Source of the DNA: Terriglobia bacterium | GTDB taxonomy: Bacteria > Acidobacteriota > Terriglobia > Bryobacterales > Bryobacteraceae | Direction of reading: 5' to 3' | DNA length: 53,317 nucleotides | Assembly: GCA_021324185.1 (NCBI GenBank) | Contig: JAJPJN010000174.1 | Coordinates: forward strand, 1-53,317 | Part shown: piece by piece, positions 45,562 through 53,317 of the stretch | Position numbering within the stretch: the stretch's first letter is position 1 | How the letters are laid out: every line of letters starts with the position of its first letter | Notes under the pieces: model-generated | The model's input: only the letters and a program-made list of their open reading frames with translations | Database searches by the model: none | What the model was told of the DNA's origin: nothing | Translations under genes and position numbers: made by a program

Positions 45562-46779
45562 GTGCCGGACGCTCTTCCTCGGCTGCGCTTCAATCTGGAT
45601 TTCATGCCTTCGCCGGACCCACGGCGGCCAGGGCTGATTATTCGTGATCCGTACCATTACACGGACGCGACGCTGATCGTGCCGCCACCGCTCGTGCAGG
45701 CGCTCGAGTGTTTTGATGGGCAGCAATCGACTTTGGATCTACGTTCAGAGCTGGTGCGTATTACGGGCGAGATTCAGGTAAGCGACCTCGAGAAGCATCT
45801 TTTCGATTCTTTGAACGATGCTGGGTTTCTCGAAAACGAGCGTTATCGCGAGTTAAAGGCCAAAAGAGAAGAGGAGTTTGCGCAGGAAGAGGTACGGCAG
45901 GCCATCTTTGCTGGCTCTGCCTATCCGGCGGATGCCGGCGCGCTTTCGACAGTATTGACGCGGCGCGTGGGGCGCCCGGAAGGATCGGCGGCAACCATCG
46001 CCGTGGCGGCGCCGCATGCCAGCCCCGATGGCGGTTGGGACACGTACAAGGCCGCCTATCAGGCGCTGCCCGCGGTCGAACAAGCGAAGGACAAGACGTT
46101 CGTGATCCTCGGCACATCGCATTACGGCGCGCCGGACCGTTTCGGGCTCACGCGCAAGCGGTTTGTCACGCCATTCGGCACTGCGCGAACGGAAACCGGT
46201 ATTGTCGACGAGTTGGAGACCGCCGCGGCGGAGGCGGTGCGCATGGAGGACTACTGCCATGCTGTGGAACACTCTATCGAGTTTCAGATCCTTTTTCTCC
46301 AGCACCTCTACGGCGCGGACATCCGCATCCTGCCAATTCTGTGCGGGCCATTTGTGAAGAGTATCTACCAGGGCGGCCTGCCCGAAGACAATGACGGTGT
46401 GGCGCGCTTCTTTGACGCTCTCGGGAATATCGCGGCGCGGGAATCTCAGCGGCTCTTTTGGGTGCTGGGTATCGATATGGCCCATATTGGGCAGCGCTAT
46501 GGCGATCCGCTGCGCGCCACGGCGAATGAGGGTGAGATGCTTGCCGTGGAGCAGCGCGACCGGCAGCGGATTGCGTGCATCAACGAAGGTGATGTGCGGG
46601 GCTATTGGTCACTTGTGCAAGAAGGGCATGACGATCTGAAGTGGTGCGGCGCATCGCCTATTTACACCTTCCTGAAAGCAATGCCTGGCCTACGCAGTGA
46701 TCTGCTCGATTATCATCAGTGGCAGATCGACCCCGCGAGTGTTGTCAGTTTTGGAGCGCTGCGCTTCAGAAAACAGTAA
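45562..46779 (+). CDS. AmmeMemoRadiSam system protein B (Memo-like)
   Basis: 405 residues from GTG 45562. The start is supported because the LPRLRFNLDFMPSPDPRRPG stretch before the ATG 45604 is conserved in relatives. Residues 1-110 form an N-terminal extension found in acidobacterial members. The Memo domain follows: AGSAYPADAG, VAAPHASPDGGW (His), VILGTSHYGA (His), EHSIEFQILFLQHL (His, Glu) and FWVLGIDMAHIGQRYG (His). Memo domains fold like extradiol dioxygenases. The ammemorysam trio (A, B, radical SAM) is usually clustered, but here the A and radical SAM partners are not in view. The reaction is unknown. Confidence 0.85.
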   Translation: MPDALPRLRFNLDFMPSPDPRRPGLIIRDPYHYTDATLIVPPPLVQALECFDGQQSTLDLRSELVRITGEIQVSDLEKHLFDSLNDAGFLENERYRELKAKREEEFAQEEVRQAIFAGSAYPADAGALSTVLTRRVGRPEGSAATIAVAAPHASPDGGWDTYKAAYQALPAVEQAKDKTFVILGTSHYGAPDRFGLTRKRFVTPFGTARTETGIVDELETAAAEAVRMEDYCHAVEHSIEFQILFLQHLYGADIRILPILCGPFVKSIYQGGLPEDNDGVARFFDALGNIAARESQRLFWVLGIDMAHIGQRYGDPLRATANEGEMLAVEQRDRQRIACINEGDVRGYWSLVQEGHDDLKWCGASPIYTFLKAMPGLRSDLLDYHQWQIDPASVVSFGALRFRKQ

Positions 46780-46787
46780 AGTCGAAG

Positions 46788-48008
46788 TTACTGAACGCCG
46801 CCACCCCACCAATATCCGGGACGCGTGCGGATCTTCAAACCCGGGCGATCGACCACTACGCGTATGGTGTGGAAGCCCGGTTCGTTGGTATCGTTCGGGC
46901 GGTAGCTCAACAGGTACTGGCTGTTCAAGTCCTTGCCAATATCCGCTATAGCCTGTTCCATGGCGTGTTCGGAAGCGAAATTGTAGACGCGGCCCCCGGT
47001 AAAGTAGGTGAACGCTTCAGCGGGACTCTTTCTAAACAATTCATGGATGGCGCGCAGAATCGGGGGCACGGCGTTGAGCGCGTTGGTGTAGTCGTTCTGC
47101 TGGACTTCCGTCGTTTGGTTGCGCGGCCCCATACCGCCGGCGATATTGGGCTGCGCCTCCGGCGGTATGCCGCCTTCGGCTGGACGCGGGTAATCCGGCT
47201 TCTTTAAGAGAGCGGTGTAAGCCCTGTTGATGTCGATGCAATAGACGATCACGTTGTCGAACTGCATCTGCTGGATGGCATCGCGCATCTTGCCCTCGCT
47301 GCCTTTATCGATATTGCGGCTGAGCACGATGACGACCCGGCGGCGCACGTTGCGCGGATCGTGACGTTTGAGCATGTGGTCGGCTTCCGTGATGGCATCG
47401 ATCAGGCGCGCGCTGCTCGAGCCGGCCTTCAGCTTCTGCATGGAATCCTGGAGCTTTTGCGGATCGTTGGTGAAATCCTGCAAGACCTGGAGGCGATGAT
47501 CGAAGGCCAGGATTGCGACATCACCTTCGACGCCCGTCACCAGTCCCTGCATCAGTATGCCGGTTTTTCGCAGCTTGTCCAGAACCGGTTCAATCTCCGA
47601 ATTGGCCTGCACGGCAACCACAACCGAGAGAGGCAACTGGGTGTAATCGGCGTTTACTTTTTGCGGCTTGTCGTTGTCGAAGACCTGAAAATCGGCTGCC
47701 GTCAAGCCGTTCACGTAGCCGTGGCCATCGGGATCAAAGACGGTGGTGGGCACGAGAACATCGCGGCCAATGACACGGAAGGTGGTACTATTGTCGTCTC
47801 CTGAGCTTTCCACAGGAGGTTCGGTGCTCTTGGGCGGCGGTTCCGCGTCACGCTTCGGCAACGTGGCTGGCGGAGGGCCAAGCTGGCCTGGCTGCGGCGG
47901 AGGGCCGGGCGGGAGCTGTCCGGGCGGCAGAATTTGCCCGAATTCCGGTGCTGCTAACCCGAACAGCAATATGACAAAAGACAAAACCTTCGGCGCCTGT
48001 CTCATCAT
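46788..48008 (-). CDS. Secreted VWA-domain protein of acidobacterial type, degenerate MIDAS
   Basis: 406 residues. Signal peptide (SFVILLFGLAAPEFGQ), a Pro-rich linker (about 25-65), then the layout of VWFA-related acidobacterial proteins: VLVPTTVFDPDGHGYVNGLTAADFQVFDN, then a VWA fold with LSVVVAVQANSEIEPVLDKL, RRRVVIVLSRNIDKGS and the C-terminal SQYLLSYRPND...FHTIRVVVDRPGLKIRTRPGYW. The usual DxSxS metal motif is replaced by VQANSE, so divalent-metal-dependent ligand binding is doubtful. It is encoded 45 bp after the mogA stop on the same strand, with a 12-bp perfect palindrome between. Function unknown. Confidence 0.85.
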   Translation of the reverse strand: MMRQAPKVLSFVILLFGLAAPEFGQILPPGQLPPGPPPQPGQLGPPPATLPKRDAEPPPKSTEPPVESSGDDNSTTFRVIGRDVLVPTTVFDPDGHGYVNGLTAADFQVFDNDKPQKVNADYTQLPLSVVVAVQANSEIEPVLDKLRKTGILMQGLVTGVEGDVAILAFDHRLQVLQDFTNDPQKLQDSMQKLKAGSSSARLIDAITEADHMLKRHDPRNVRRRVVIVLSRNIDKGSEGKMRDAIQQMQFDNVIVYCIDINRAYTALLKKPDYPRPAEGGIPPEAQPNIAGGMGPRNQTTEVQQNDYTNALNAVPPILRAIHELFRKSPAEAFTYFTGGRVYNFASEHAMEQAIADIGKDLNSQYLLSYRPNDTNEPGFHTIRVVVDRPGLKIRTRPGYWWGGGVQ

Positions 48009-48021
48009 TGTTGAGATGTTC

Positions 48022-48033
48022 CCCGCATGCGGG
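48022..48033. promoter_or_regulatory. Perfect 12-bp palindrome between mogA and the VWA gene
   Basis: CCCGCATGCGGG is a perfect dyad in the 45-bp gap before the VWA gene start (48008). It is a candidate operator for the VWA gene. There is no T-run, so it is probably not a terminator. Confidence 0.35.
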
Positions 48034-48053
48034 CAGTTTCGATCACCAGTTTC

Positions 48054-48545
48054 TCATTTATTTGCACAGTGTTCCGTTCGTCCGGCGAGCAGGTCGATCA
48101 GGTGCGGTATCAGGCTCTCGATGAGTCCTAAGGAGTAGAGGGCGCCTTTGGGGGAACCGGGCAGGTTCACGATGAGTGTCTGTTTTCTGTTGCCGGCAAG
48201 CGCGCGGGAAAGTACTGAGAATTTCGTCTGCTCGAGGCCTTTGGCGCGCATCAGCTCGGCTATGCCGGGAATCTCACGATCTAAAACGGCGCGAGTGGCT
48301 TCCGGGGTGACGTCCCGCGGGGAAACGCCGGTTCCGCCGGTGGTCAGAATAAGATTCGCGATGGCCTGATCCGCCCACGTCCTCAGACGTTCCGAGATGG
48401 CGGTTTCCTCGTCGGCAACAACATCGAGCTGAGCGACGGGCCAGCCCAACTCCGCGCAGCGAGTTTTCAGCGCGGGACCGGACAGGTCTTCGCGCGTACC
48501 GGCGACGGCGGAATCACTGATGGTCAAGATGGCGACGCGGATCAT
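48054..48545 (-). CDS. mogA: Molybdopterin adenylyltransferase MogA/MoaB-like
   Basis: 163 residues. VAILTISDSAVAGTREDLSGPAL and LILTTGGTGVSPRDVTPEAT are the family's nucleotide- and molybdopterin-binding motifs, with the Asp and Thr residues intact. IVNLPGSPKGA is the second half of the site. The enzyme adenylates molybdopterin before Mo insertion by MoeA. MogA and MoaB cannot be separated by sequence alone here. It is the last gene of the operon, with a 4-bp overlap with moaC. Confidence 0.9.
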   Translation of the reverse strand: MIRVAILTISDSAVAGTREDLSGPALKTRCAELGWPVAQLDVVADEETAISERLRTWADQAIANLILTTGGTGVSPRDVTPEATRAVLDREIPGIAELMRAKGLEQTKFSVLSRALAGNRKQTLIVNLPGSPKGALYSLGLIESLIPHLIDLLAGRTEHCANK

Positions 48546-49030
48546 TTGGCCGTCCTCTTCCTGGCGCCCCGGCGGAACGTTCCTGATTTGCCACCGGTCT
48601 TTTCGAGCAAGCAGATTTCGCGAATCTCGATCTGTTTATCCAATGCTTTTGTCATGTCATAGATGACCAGCGCCGCAACGCAAGCGGCAGTCATTGCTTC
48701 CATTTCGACGCCGGTCTGCGCGACGGTAGAAGCAGTGGCGGTGATTTCGATGCCGTTTTTCATGACGCGAAAATCCACACCGGCATGCGTGAGAGGCAAC
48801 TGATGGCAGAGCGGTATCAGATCAGAGGTCTTCTTGGCGGCGGAGATACCGGCGATGCGCGCGATTTCCAAGGGATCTCCTTTCGGGTTGTCGGGCAGCG
48901 CGCGAATGACACGCGGGGCCATTTGCACAAAGGCGCGAGCCATCGCGGTGCGCGCGGTGGGCGGCTTGCCGCCGACATTCACCATGGACACTTTGCCCGC
49001 GGCGTCATAATGCGAAAGTTTTGCCTTCAT
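48542..49030 (-). CDS. moaC: Cyclic pyranopterin monophosphate synthase MoaC
   Basis: 162 residues. Signature segments are MVNVGGKPPTARTA, SDLIPLCHQLPLTHAGV, VEMEAMTAACVAALVIYDMTKA and KTGGKSGTF. MoaC converts the MoaA product to cyclic pyranopterin monophosphate, the first stable cofactor intermediate. It overlaps moeA upstream and mogA downstream by 4 bp each, so the three are translationally coupled. moaA is not in view. Confidence 0.95.
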   Translation of the reverse strand: MKAKLSHYDAAGKVSMVNVGGKPPTARTAMARAFVQMAPRVIRALPDNPKGDPLEIARIAGISAAKKTSDLIPLCHQLPLTHAGVDFRVMKNGIEITATASTVAQTGVEMEAMTAACVAALVIYDMTKALDKQIEIREICLLEKTGGKSGTFRRGARKRTAK

Positions 49031-50253
49031 GGTTTTGCCATGACACGAATGGAATCGCCGATATTCCAGGTTTCGCGATCGTGATCGGCGACTAGGAATA
49101 CGTTGGCGCCCGCGAGTGAGGGAACATCACTTGAACCTTGCCACGGAATGTGTCTGAGCTGCTGGCCATCTTCGCTCAAGCGGGCCGGCAAAAAACGTGT
49201 GAGCCCCAATTTGTGACGGAAGGGCGCTGCGAAGCGAGCGGACAAGAGCGGCAGAATGGGCGCCTCGATTCCGGCGAGAACTTCAAGCGCGGCGCGCGCG
49301 AAGAGTTGGAAAGTGACGAGTGTCGAGCCTGGATTTCCGGGTAGTCCGAAGACGGGCTTGTTCGCGAAAATACCGAAGGCGGCCGGCTGCCCCGGCTGGA
49401 CGCGCACCCGTTCGAAATGGAAATTTACTCCTAAGGCGCGCAGCTCCGGTTTGACGAGATCGTATTTGCCTGCTGAGACACCCCCGGTGACGATCAGCAT
49501 GTCGTGTTGCAGGCCGCGTTCCAGCAAGGGCCGCAGGGCCTGGGGAGTGTCGCGGGCGACGGGCAAGATGGTTGGCTCGCCGCCAGCGGCTTGCACCAAT
49601 GCTGCGAGCATAAAGGAGTTCGAATTGCGGACCTGATGGGGCGCGGGTTGCTCGTCGATAGCGACGATCTCATCACCGGTAGCAAGGATGGCGACGCGCG
49701 GTAATGCTTCGACGTTCGCGGCCGCGTGCCCGGTCATGGCAATCGTTGCGACGTGGGAGGCATCGAGTTTTGTTCCGGCAGGAATCAGGATCGAACCCTT
49801 TTTGGCTTCGGCGCCTTGTTCGTTGATGAACTGATTGGGCTCGGCCGTGCGCTCGATCTTAACGAGCGGCTCTGCGCCGGGACCGTTGGTGCGCTCAACG
49901 TGCTCGACCATGACGACGGCATCGGCGCCGGGAGGAACGGGCGCTCCGGTCATAATTTCCAAGGCTTCACCGGATTCGAGCGGCGCCTGTTCGGCCTCGC
50001 CGGCGCGAACTTCGCCGCGAATGCGCAGCGTTCCGGGAACATCACTGGACTTCACCGCGAAGCCATCGCGCAACGAGCGGCGGAGGGCGGGATAATCTCT
50101 GTCGGCGTGAACGGCTTCAGCGAGGACGCGGCCGTGTGCGTGGGCGAGATCGACGAGTTGCAAATTTCGTGTGCGGCTCAGCGATTGAACTGCCGCAATG
50201 ACGATGCGGCGGGCTTCCTCGAAATCGAGGGCAGGTTTTTGTTGTGGCGGCAC
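49027..50253 (-). CDS. moeA: Molybdopterin molybdenumtransferase MoeA
   Basis: 408 residues. Motifs are AHGRVLAEAVHADRDYPALR, SLRDGFAVKS, EIMTGAPVPPGADAVVMVEH, VAILATGDEIV, MLIVTGGVSAGKYD and PVFGLPGNPGSTLVTF. All the main MoeA regions are present. It inserts molybdate into adenylated molybdopterin. It is the first gene of the moeA-moaC-mogA operon and overlaps moaC by 4 bp. Upstream lies the IS110/remnant region, so its promoter must sit in about 50254-50367. Confidence 0.95.
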   Translation of the reverse strand: MPPQQKPALDFEEARRIVIAAVQSLSRTRNLQLVDLAHAHGRVLAEAVHADRDYPALRRSLRDGFAVKSSDVPGTLRIRGEVRAGEAEQAPLESGEALEIMTGAPVPPGADAVVMVEHVERTNGPGAEPLVKIERTAEPNQFINEQGAEAKKGSILIPAGTKLDASHVATIAMTGHAAANVEALPRVAILATGDEIVAIDEQPAPHQVRNSNSFMLAALVQAAGGEPTILPVARDTPQALRPLLERGLQHDMLIVTGGVSAGKYDLVKPELRALGVNFHFERVRVQPGQPAAFGIFANKPVFGLPGNPGSTLVTFQLFARAALEVLAGIEAPILPLLSARFAAPFRHKLGLTRFLPARLSEDGQQLRHIPWQGSSDVPSLAGANVFLVADHDRETWNIGDSIRVMAKP

Positions 50254-50640
50254 GTTGGGATTTTACCTTGGAGGAAGAGCGATCAGCGGTCAGCGGTCAG
50301 CTTTCAGCCCGCTTTCGGGCGCAGCACGGGTGTGGGCGTCACAACGGGACTTGATTTCGGCGCGGTTTCAGGCGGCTATGGGGACGTTTTGGGGTGCTTC
50401 CAAGCGCTCCGGTTGTGATGCGGCCTTCCTTGCCGGGGTGGTTGTGTGCGATTGCGCACGCGTTTTCGCGCTGGCCAGCTTGTAGGGCTGGAGTTCGGCG
50501 CGGCGTGTTTCTTCCGCTGCAGCGCGTTTTTGCGATTCAAACCCAATTTGCTCTTTGAGCCTTTCGGCTCTTAGCTTTAGCAGGTCCTGCAGGGGGCGGG
50601 GGCGCACAACGGAGGATGAAAAGTGTTTTAGGAAGCGATA
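50254..50640. other. Non-genic stretch upstream of moeA with a gene remnant
   Basis: No complete gene. It holds a short imperfect direct repeat (CAGCGGT x2 then CAGCTTTCAG near 50285), a GCCCG/CGGGC hairpin near 50310, and a C-terminal remnant of the MSISE-type family (50368-50592, minus). The moeA promoter should lie at its left side but no clear boxes are visible. Confidence 0.5.
50368..50592 (-). pseudogene. C-terminal remnant of an MSISE-type family protein
   Basis: 74 codons are open to a stop at 50368. KLRAERLKEQIGFESQKRAA aligns with the KQRLLAERGFVSQQHAEAAE region of the gene at 52778 (shared GF, SQ, AAE and RR positions). The N-terminal two thirds are missing; sequence upstream of about 50592 no longer resembles the family. 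This indicates a broken copy next to the IS110 leader. It is a remnant, not a functional gene. Confidence 0.6.
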
Positions 50641-50835
50641 AGCTGCCCGGTGCCGAGGGCAAACGAAGGCCGGTCTTCGTCTGGTGCTTTGAGCCCGTTT
50701 GTGATTGTGGCCTGGACGCGTTGAGCAGTTGTGCATGGCACAGCGGATTGTCGCCTCTGCCGCAAGGCAGGGAGCACCTGAAGGAATGTCTTGAGTTGAT
50801 TCCAGCGTCCTTTGCTCGCGGCAGAGGAGACAAGC
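50641..50835 (+). ncRNA. Hairpin-rich leader of the IS110-type element, candidate bridge RNA remnant
   Basis: No open reading frame of its own. Three hairpins: ACGAAG/CTTCGT around 6 nt (50663-50680), TGTGC/GCACA around 3 nt (50730-50742), CTGCC/GGCAG around GCAA (50757-50770). In IS110-group elements the noncoding left end directly upstream of the recombinase encodes the bridge RNA that pairs with target and donor DNA. Position and length (about 195 nt) fit. The element is decayed, so this is at best a fossil. It is inferred from position and folding only. Confidence 0.35.
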
Positions 50836-51519
50836 ATGAAGACACTTACCGCCGTTGGGCGGGACTGGATGTGCACCAGAAGTCGATTTCAGTGTGCATC
50901 CGGCTGGGTGCGCGGTCACCGGAAGATAGAAACCCATACAGCCACTTTCGCGACGTTCACGGAAGATCTGGAACGCTTGCGCGATTGGCTGAGACAACAC
51001 AGGGTCAAGCAGGTCGCGATGGAGAGCACCGGCGTTTACTGGATTCCGGTGTGGAATCTACTGGAGCGCAAGCCGACATGCTTCGAGTTGCTGCTTTTGA
51101 ATCCGCAGCACGTGCGCGCCTTGCCGGGCCGCAAGACCGATGCACAGGGCTGTGAGCGGATTGCACAACTACTGCAGTATGGATTGGTGCGGGCCATTTT
51201 TGTGCCGCCGGTTCCGATCCGCGAGTTGCGGGTGCACGTGCAGCAGGACCGGAATCGCGTCATCAACCGCATTCACCGCTTACTGGAAAGCGCCAATATA
51301 AAGCTGGCCTCCGTATTGAGCAATATTGTCGGCAAGACCGGCCGCTCGATACTGGATGCACTCGCCACGGCGACGCTGGTAAAGCCGGAATCGTTGGCCG
51401 CCTTGGCTACTCACAAACGGCTGAAGAACAAACAGGAAGATTTGCGCACGGCGTTGCGCTGCGAACGCAGCGATCACTTCCGGTTTCTGTTGTCGGAGTT
51501 GCTCGGCGAGTTGGATTGA
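50836..51519 (+). pseudogene. Truncated, frameshifted IS110-family transposase
   Basis: ATG 50836 has AGAGGAGA upstream. The IS110 N-terminal motif GLDVHQKSISVCIRLGAR is present but in the neighbouring frame (about 50855-50925), while KIETHTATFATFTEDLERLR, VAMESTGVYWIPVWNLLE and GRKTDAQGCERIAQLLQYGL are back in the start frame, so two compensating shifts have occurred. The last catalytic Asp of the DEDD set is Gly here (KTDAQG where KTDxxD is expected). The protein stops at LLSELLGELD, before the C-terminal Tnp_20 domain with the catalytic Ser. It cannot be active. Direct fusion to TonB-receptor remnant sequence marks the right break. Confidence 0.85.
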
Positions 51520-52768
51520 AAATATGGTCCCACGCGCCACCAATGTTCCACGTATGATAGGGACTCGGCGTGATGGATGTTGTTCCTGCCACAATGCCGT
51601 TGTTTGTGTCCCACATCATGTAAGCGCGTCCGAAGATCGTGTTTTTGCCGTTGAAATGGTGATCAATGCGGAAATCGAAGTTGTCCGCATTGTTTACGCT
51701 GGAGCGTGTGTCCAGGCAATTATCGGCCGCGAACGTCAGGTTGGGCGTAAAGGCGCAATTCTTGTACTCCGTTGCCGTGTACGCCGAGATCACCTGGGCC
51801 AATTTACTGTCGATCAGACCGGAGGGAATCTTATTGCATCGGCTGCCGCCCGGCGCTTGCAACCCGTGTCCGGCCGCTCCAAATGCCGCACTCGGGTAAA
51901 GCAGCGGCATGGGTGCCCCGGAGCCGTCACAGAAAAATCGGACAGCCGAGTTCTTTCCAGATTCCGCGAACGGATTGTAAATCGCACTAGGAATAATTGC
52001 CGTTCTATTAGCGTTAACCGTTCCGACCAACTCCGGGCTCACTGTGCCGCTAAAGTCTCCGCCAAGCTCTTCAGCCGTCGGAACCCGCACATAGCTGTAG
52101 GAAGGCGTCGAATACCGCCAGCCCTCGTAAGCCACGTAGAAGAAGATCTTGTTGCGAATGATAGGACCGCCAATCGTTCCGCCGAATTCGTTTTGCGAAT
52201 AGTTAACCGGCGAGGTGGGAGTTCCGGAAAGTATCGCGGCCGGCGGTGCCCGCGGATATTTGACCCGCGCCTACCTGTGGCTGGAGCTTGTTGGCCAGCG
52301 CTGCGCAAGTAGCCGGCGTGCAGAACCCGGTAAAGGGATTGCGCGCGTCGAAGATGTTACTGCGTGTGAATTCCCATGCCGAGCCATGGACCGGTTTGTG
52401 CCCGATTTCGTGACAATATTCACGACCGAGCCCGCAAACATTCCCGTACTGCGCGTCGTTGTTGTGCGATTGAACTTTGAATTCCTGAATCGTATCCGCA
52501 ATAGGCGGAATGGCCCACGCGCCACGGTTGTCGGTGTTGATAATACCGTCCATGTACCAGGCGTTGGAACGGTTACGCGCTCCATTCACGGACGGCCGGT
52601 AGATCGTCGATCCTGGAATGGCAATATTACCGCCGTCCGCACTACGCACGCCGTTGCCGCCTTGCGCGGTATTCACAGGGTTCACACCCGGCTGAAGAAT
52701 AAGCAGTTGCGTGAAGTTGCGCCCAGTCAGCGGCAACTCCTGTACAGCGGCCCGTAACCCAAAGGAAA
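51518..52768 (-). pseudogene. TonB-dependent receptor remnant, frameshifted and cut at both ends
   Basis: The minus strand encodes Oar-like receptor sequence in order but in changing frames: VQELPLTGRNFTQLLILQPG, DTIQEFKVQSHNNDAQYGN, then VVNIVTKSGTNR (other frame), then HGSAWEFTRSNIFDARNPF, then SPVNYSQNEFGGTIGGPIIR and YEGWRYSTPSYSYVRVPTAE to FDFRIDHHFNGKNTIFGRAY and WNIGGAWDHIF. This requires shifts near 52445, 52395 and 52215. The signal peptide and CarboxypepD_reg domain are missing at the 5' side, where the next gene begins. Most of the barrel is missing at the 3' side, where the IS110 remnant begins. Dead gene. Confidence 0.9.
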
Positions 52769-52777
52769 TCACTTTAT

Positions 52778-53317
52778 ATGTCTATCTCCGAATCCAAACT
52801 CGAAGCCAATCGCGCCAATGCTCAAAAGAGCACCGGCCCCACCACCACCGCGGGCCTCGAAAAAGTCTCTCAGAACGCCTTGAAACACGGCCTCTGTGGC
52901 AGATTCCAGGTCCTGCCCTCGGAAAGTCAGGCCCTGTACGACGCTCTCTTGGGGGGCTTCTTGCGTGCCGAACAGCCCGCCGACGAAGTCGAACGCGAAC
53001 TGGTCACCAAAATGGCCCGCCACACTTGGCTCGCCGAACGCGCTATCCGCTGCCAGGATAGTTGTTTCATCGTCCTGTCCGCATCGGAAGAGGACGATGC
53101 CAACCGCCGGGACCCCACCATCATTGACACCCAGCTTGAGCGCTTCATCCGCTACCACGCTGCCCACGATCGCGCCTACCAGCGCGCCTCCCGAGAGCTG
53201 CAAGAGCGCAGAAAACAAAGGCTCTTAGCCGAGCGTGGCTTTGTTTCGCAACAGCATGCCGAAGCCGCCGAAAAGCGCCGCGAAAAACGCTCGCAACAGC
53301 AGGATGAACTGCATCAG
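52778..53317 (+). CDS. MSISE/HGL-type family protein of unknown function, partial
   Basis: Open from ATG 52778 (AAAGGAAA upstream) to the window edge, 180 codons, 3' end missing. The N-terminus SKLEANRANAQKSTGPTTTA and NALKHGLCG is the signature of a large bacterial family of unknown function, often in multiple copies and near mobile DNA. A helical middle part (VERELVTKMARHTWLAERAI) and a Gln/Arg/Glu-rich coiled-coil-like C-terminal part (RASRELQERRKQRLLAERGF) follow. A broken C-terminal copy lies at 50368-50592. The gene starts exactly where the TonB-receptor remnant begins to lose similarity, so it arrived by insertion or recombination. Confidence 0.8.
   Translation, partial: MSISESKLEANRANAQKSTGPTTTAGLEKVSQNALKHGLCGRFQVLPSESQALYDALLGGFLRAEQPADEVERELVTKMARHTWLAERAIRCQDSCFIVLSASEEDDANRRDPTIIDTQLERFIRYHAAHDRAYQRASRELQERRKQRLLAERGFVSQQHAEAAEKRREKRSQQQDELHQ

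Noticed and set aside
46035-46485. ORFs on either strand inside the Memo gene
   Set aside because: Both are shadows of the conserved Memo frame.
50284-50310. CRISPR-like or tandem-repeat array near CAGCGGT copies
   Set aside because: Only two imperfect 7-bp copies; no spacers and no cas genes.
50368-51000. 210-residue minus-strand ORF over the IS110 leader
   Set aside because: Only its last 74 codons resemble a family; the remainder is antisense to the IS110 leader and recombinase.

Overview
The window looks like a chromosomal piece of an Acidobacteriota genome, most likely from the Solibacter/Bryobacter group. The clues are several very large Oar-type TonB-dependent receptors with an N-terminal carboxypeptidase-regulatory domain, a VWA protein of the acidobacterial type, Tat-exported Gfo/Idh/MocA and TIM-barrel proteins, SBBP and NHL propellers, and a conserved N-terminal signature (MSISE...K.EANR.NAQ.STGP) at the right end. 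Base composition is moderately GC-rich. This is inferred from gene content; no rRNA is present.

Layout. 1-4.8 kb: the start of a RodZ-like HTH membrane protein (minus), a secreted M28 peptidase with an apparent frameshift in its signal region, a secreted NHL propeller, and a Tat-exported oxidoreductase/TIM-barrel pair. 4.9-9.4 kb: housekeeping genes, tRNA-Thr(TGT), yceD-rpmF-plsX-dsbD, tRNA-Leu(TAG) and a VOC protein. 9.4-13.7 kb: a compact TonB receptor with a small Cys-rich exported protein, divergent from a PafA-like phosphatase. 13.7-20 kb: treY-treZ (trehalose from maltodextrin), a UxaA-family dehydratase and a TauE/SafE permease coupled to a small HATPase protein. 21-27.4 kb: two small secreted proteins and a three-gene phosphorelay (hybrid kinase, lone receiver, REC-HisKA-HATPase kinase). 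27.5-35.6 kb: a 1321-residue Oar-like receptor, an RRM RNA-binding protein, a YprB-like exonuclease and a CocE/AEH-type hydrolase with a membrane-anchored partner.

35.6-45.5 kb is the most interesting accessory region. A membrane-anchored DNA-binding-like regulator diverges from an operon of a 1220-residue TonB receptor and a secreted GH79-type glycosidase. The glycosidase reading frame breaks just before a seven-repeat PLL-like beta-propeller lectin. An SBBP propeller follows the regulator. I read this as a SusD-less glycan-capture and degradation locus. 45.5-50.3 kb: a Memo-family protein, a VWA protein with a degenerate metal site, and the overlapping moeA-moaC-mogA operon.

50.3-53.3 kb is a gene graveyard. 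It holds a C-terminal remnant of the MSISE-type family, a decayed and truncated IS110-family recombinase with a hairpin-rich leader where bridge RNAs are encoded in that group, a TonB-receptor remnant with three frameshifts cut at both ends, and the intact start of another MSISE-type gene. I found no CRISPR array, prophage, plasmid origin or integrase, and no complete undescribed system. The best leads are the GH79-lectin locus, the duplicated HisKA-like kinase and the IS110 leader.
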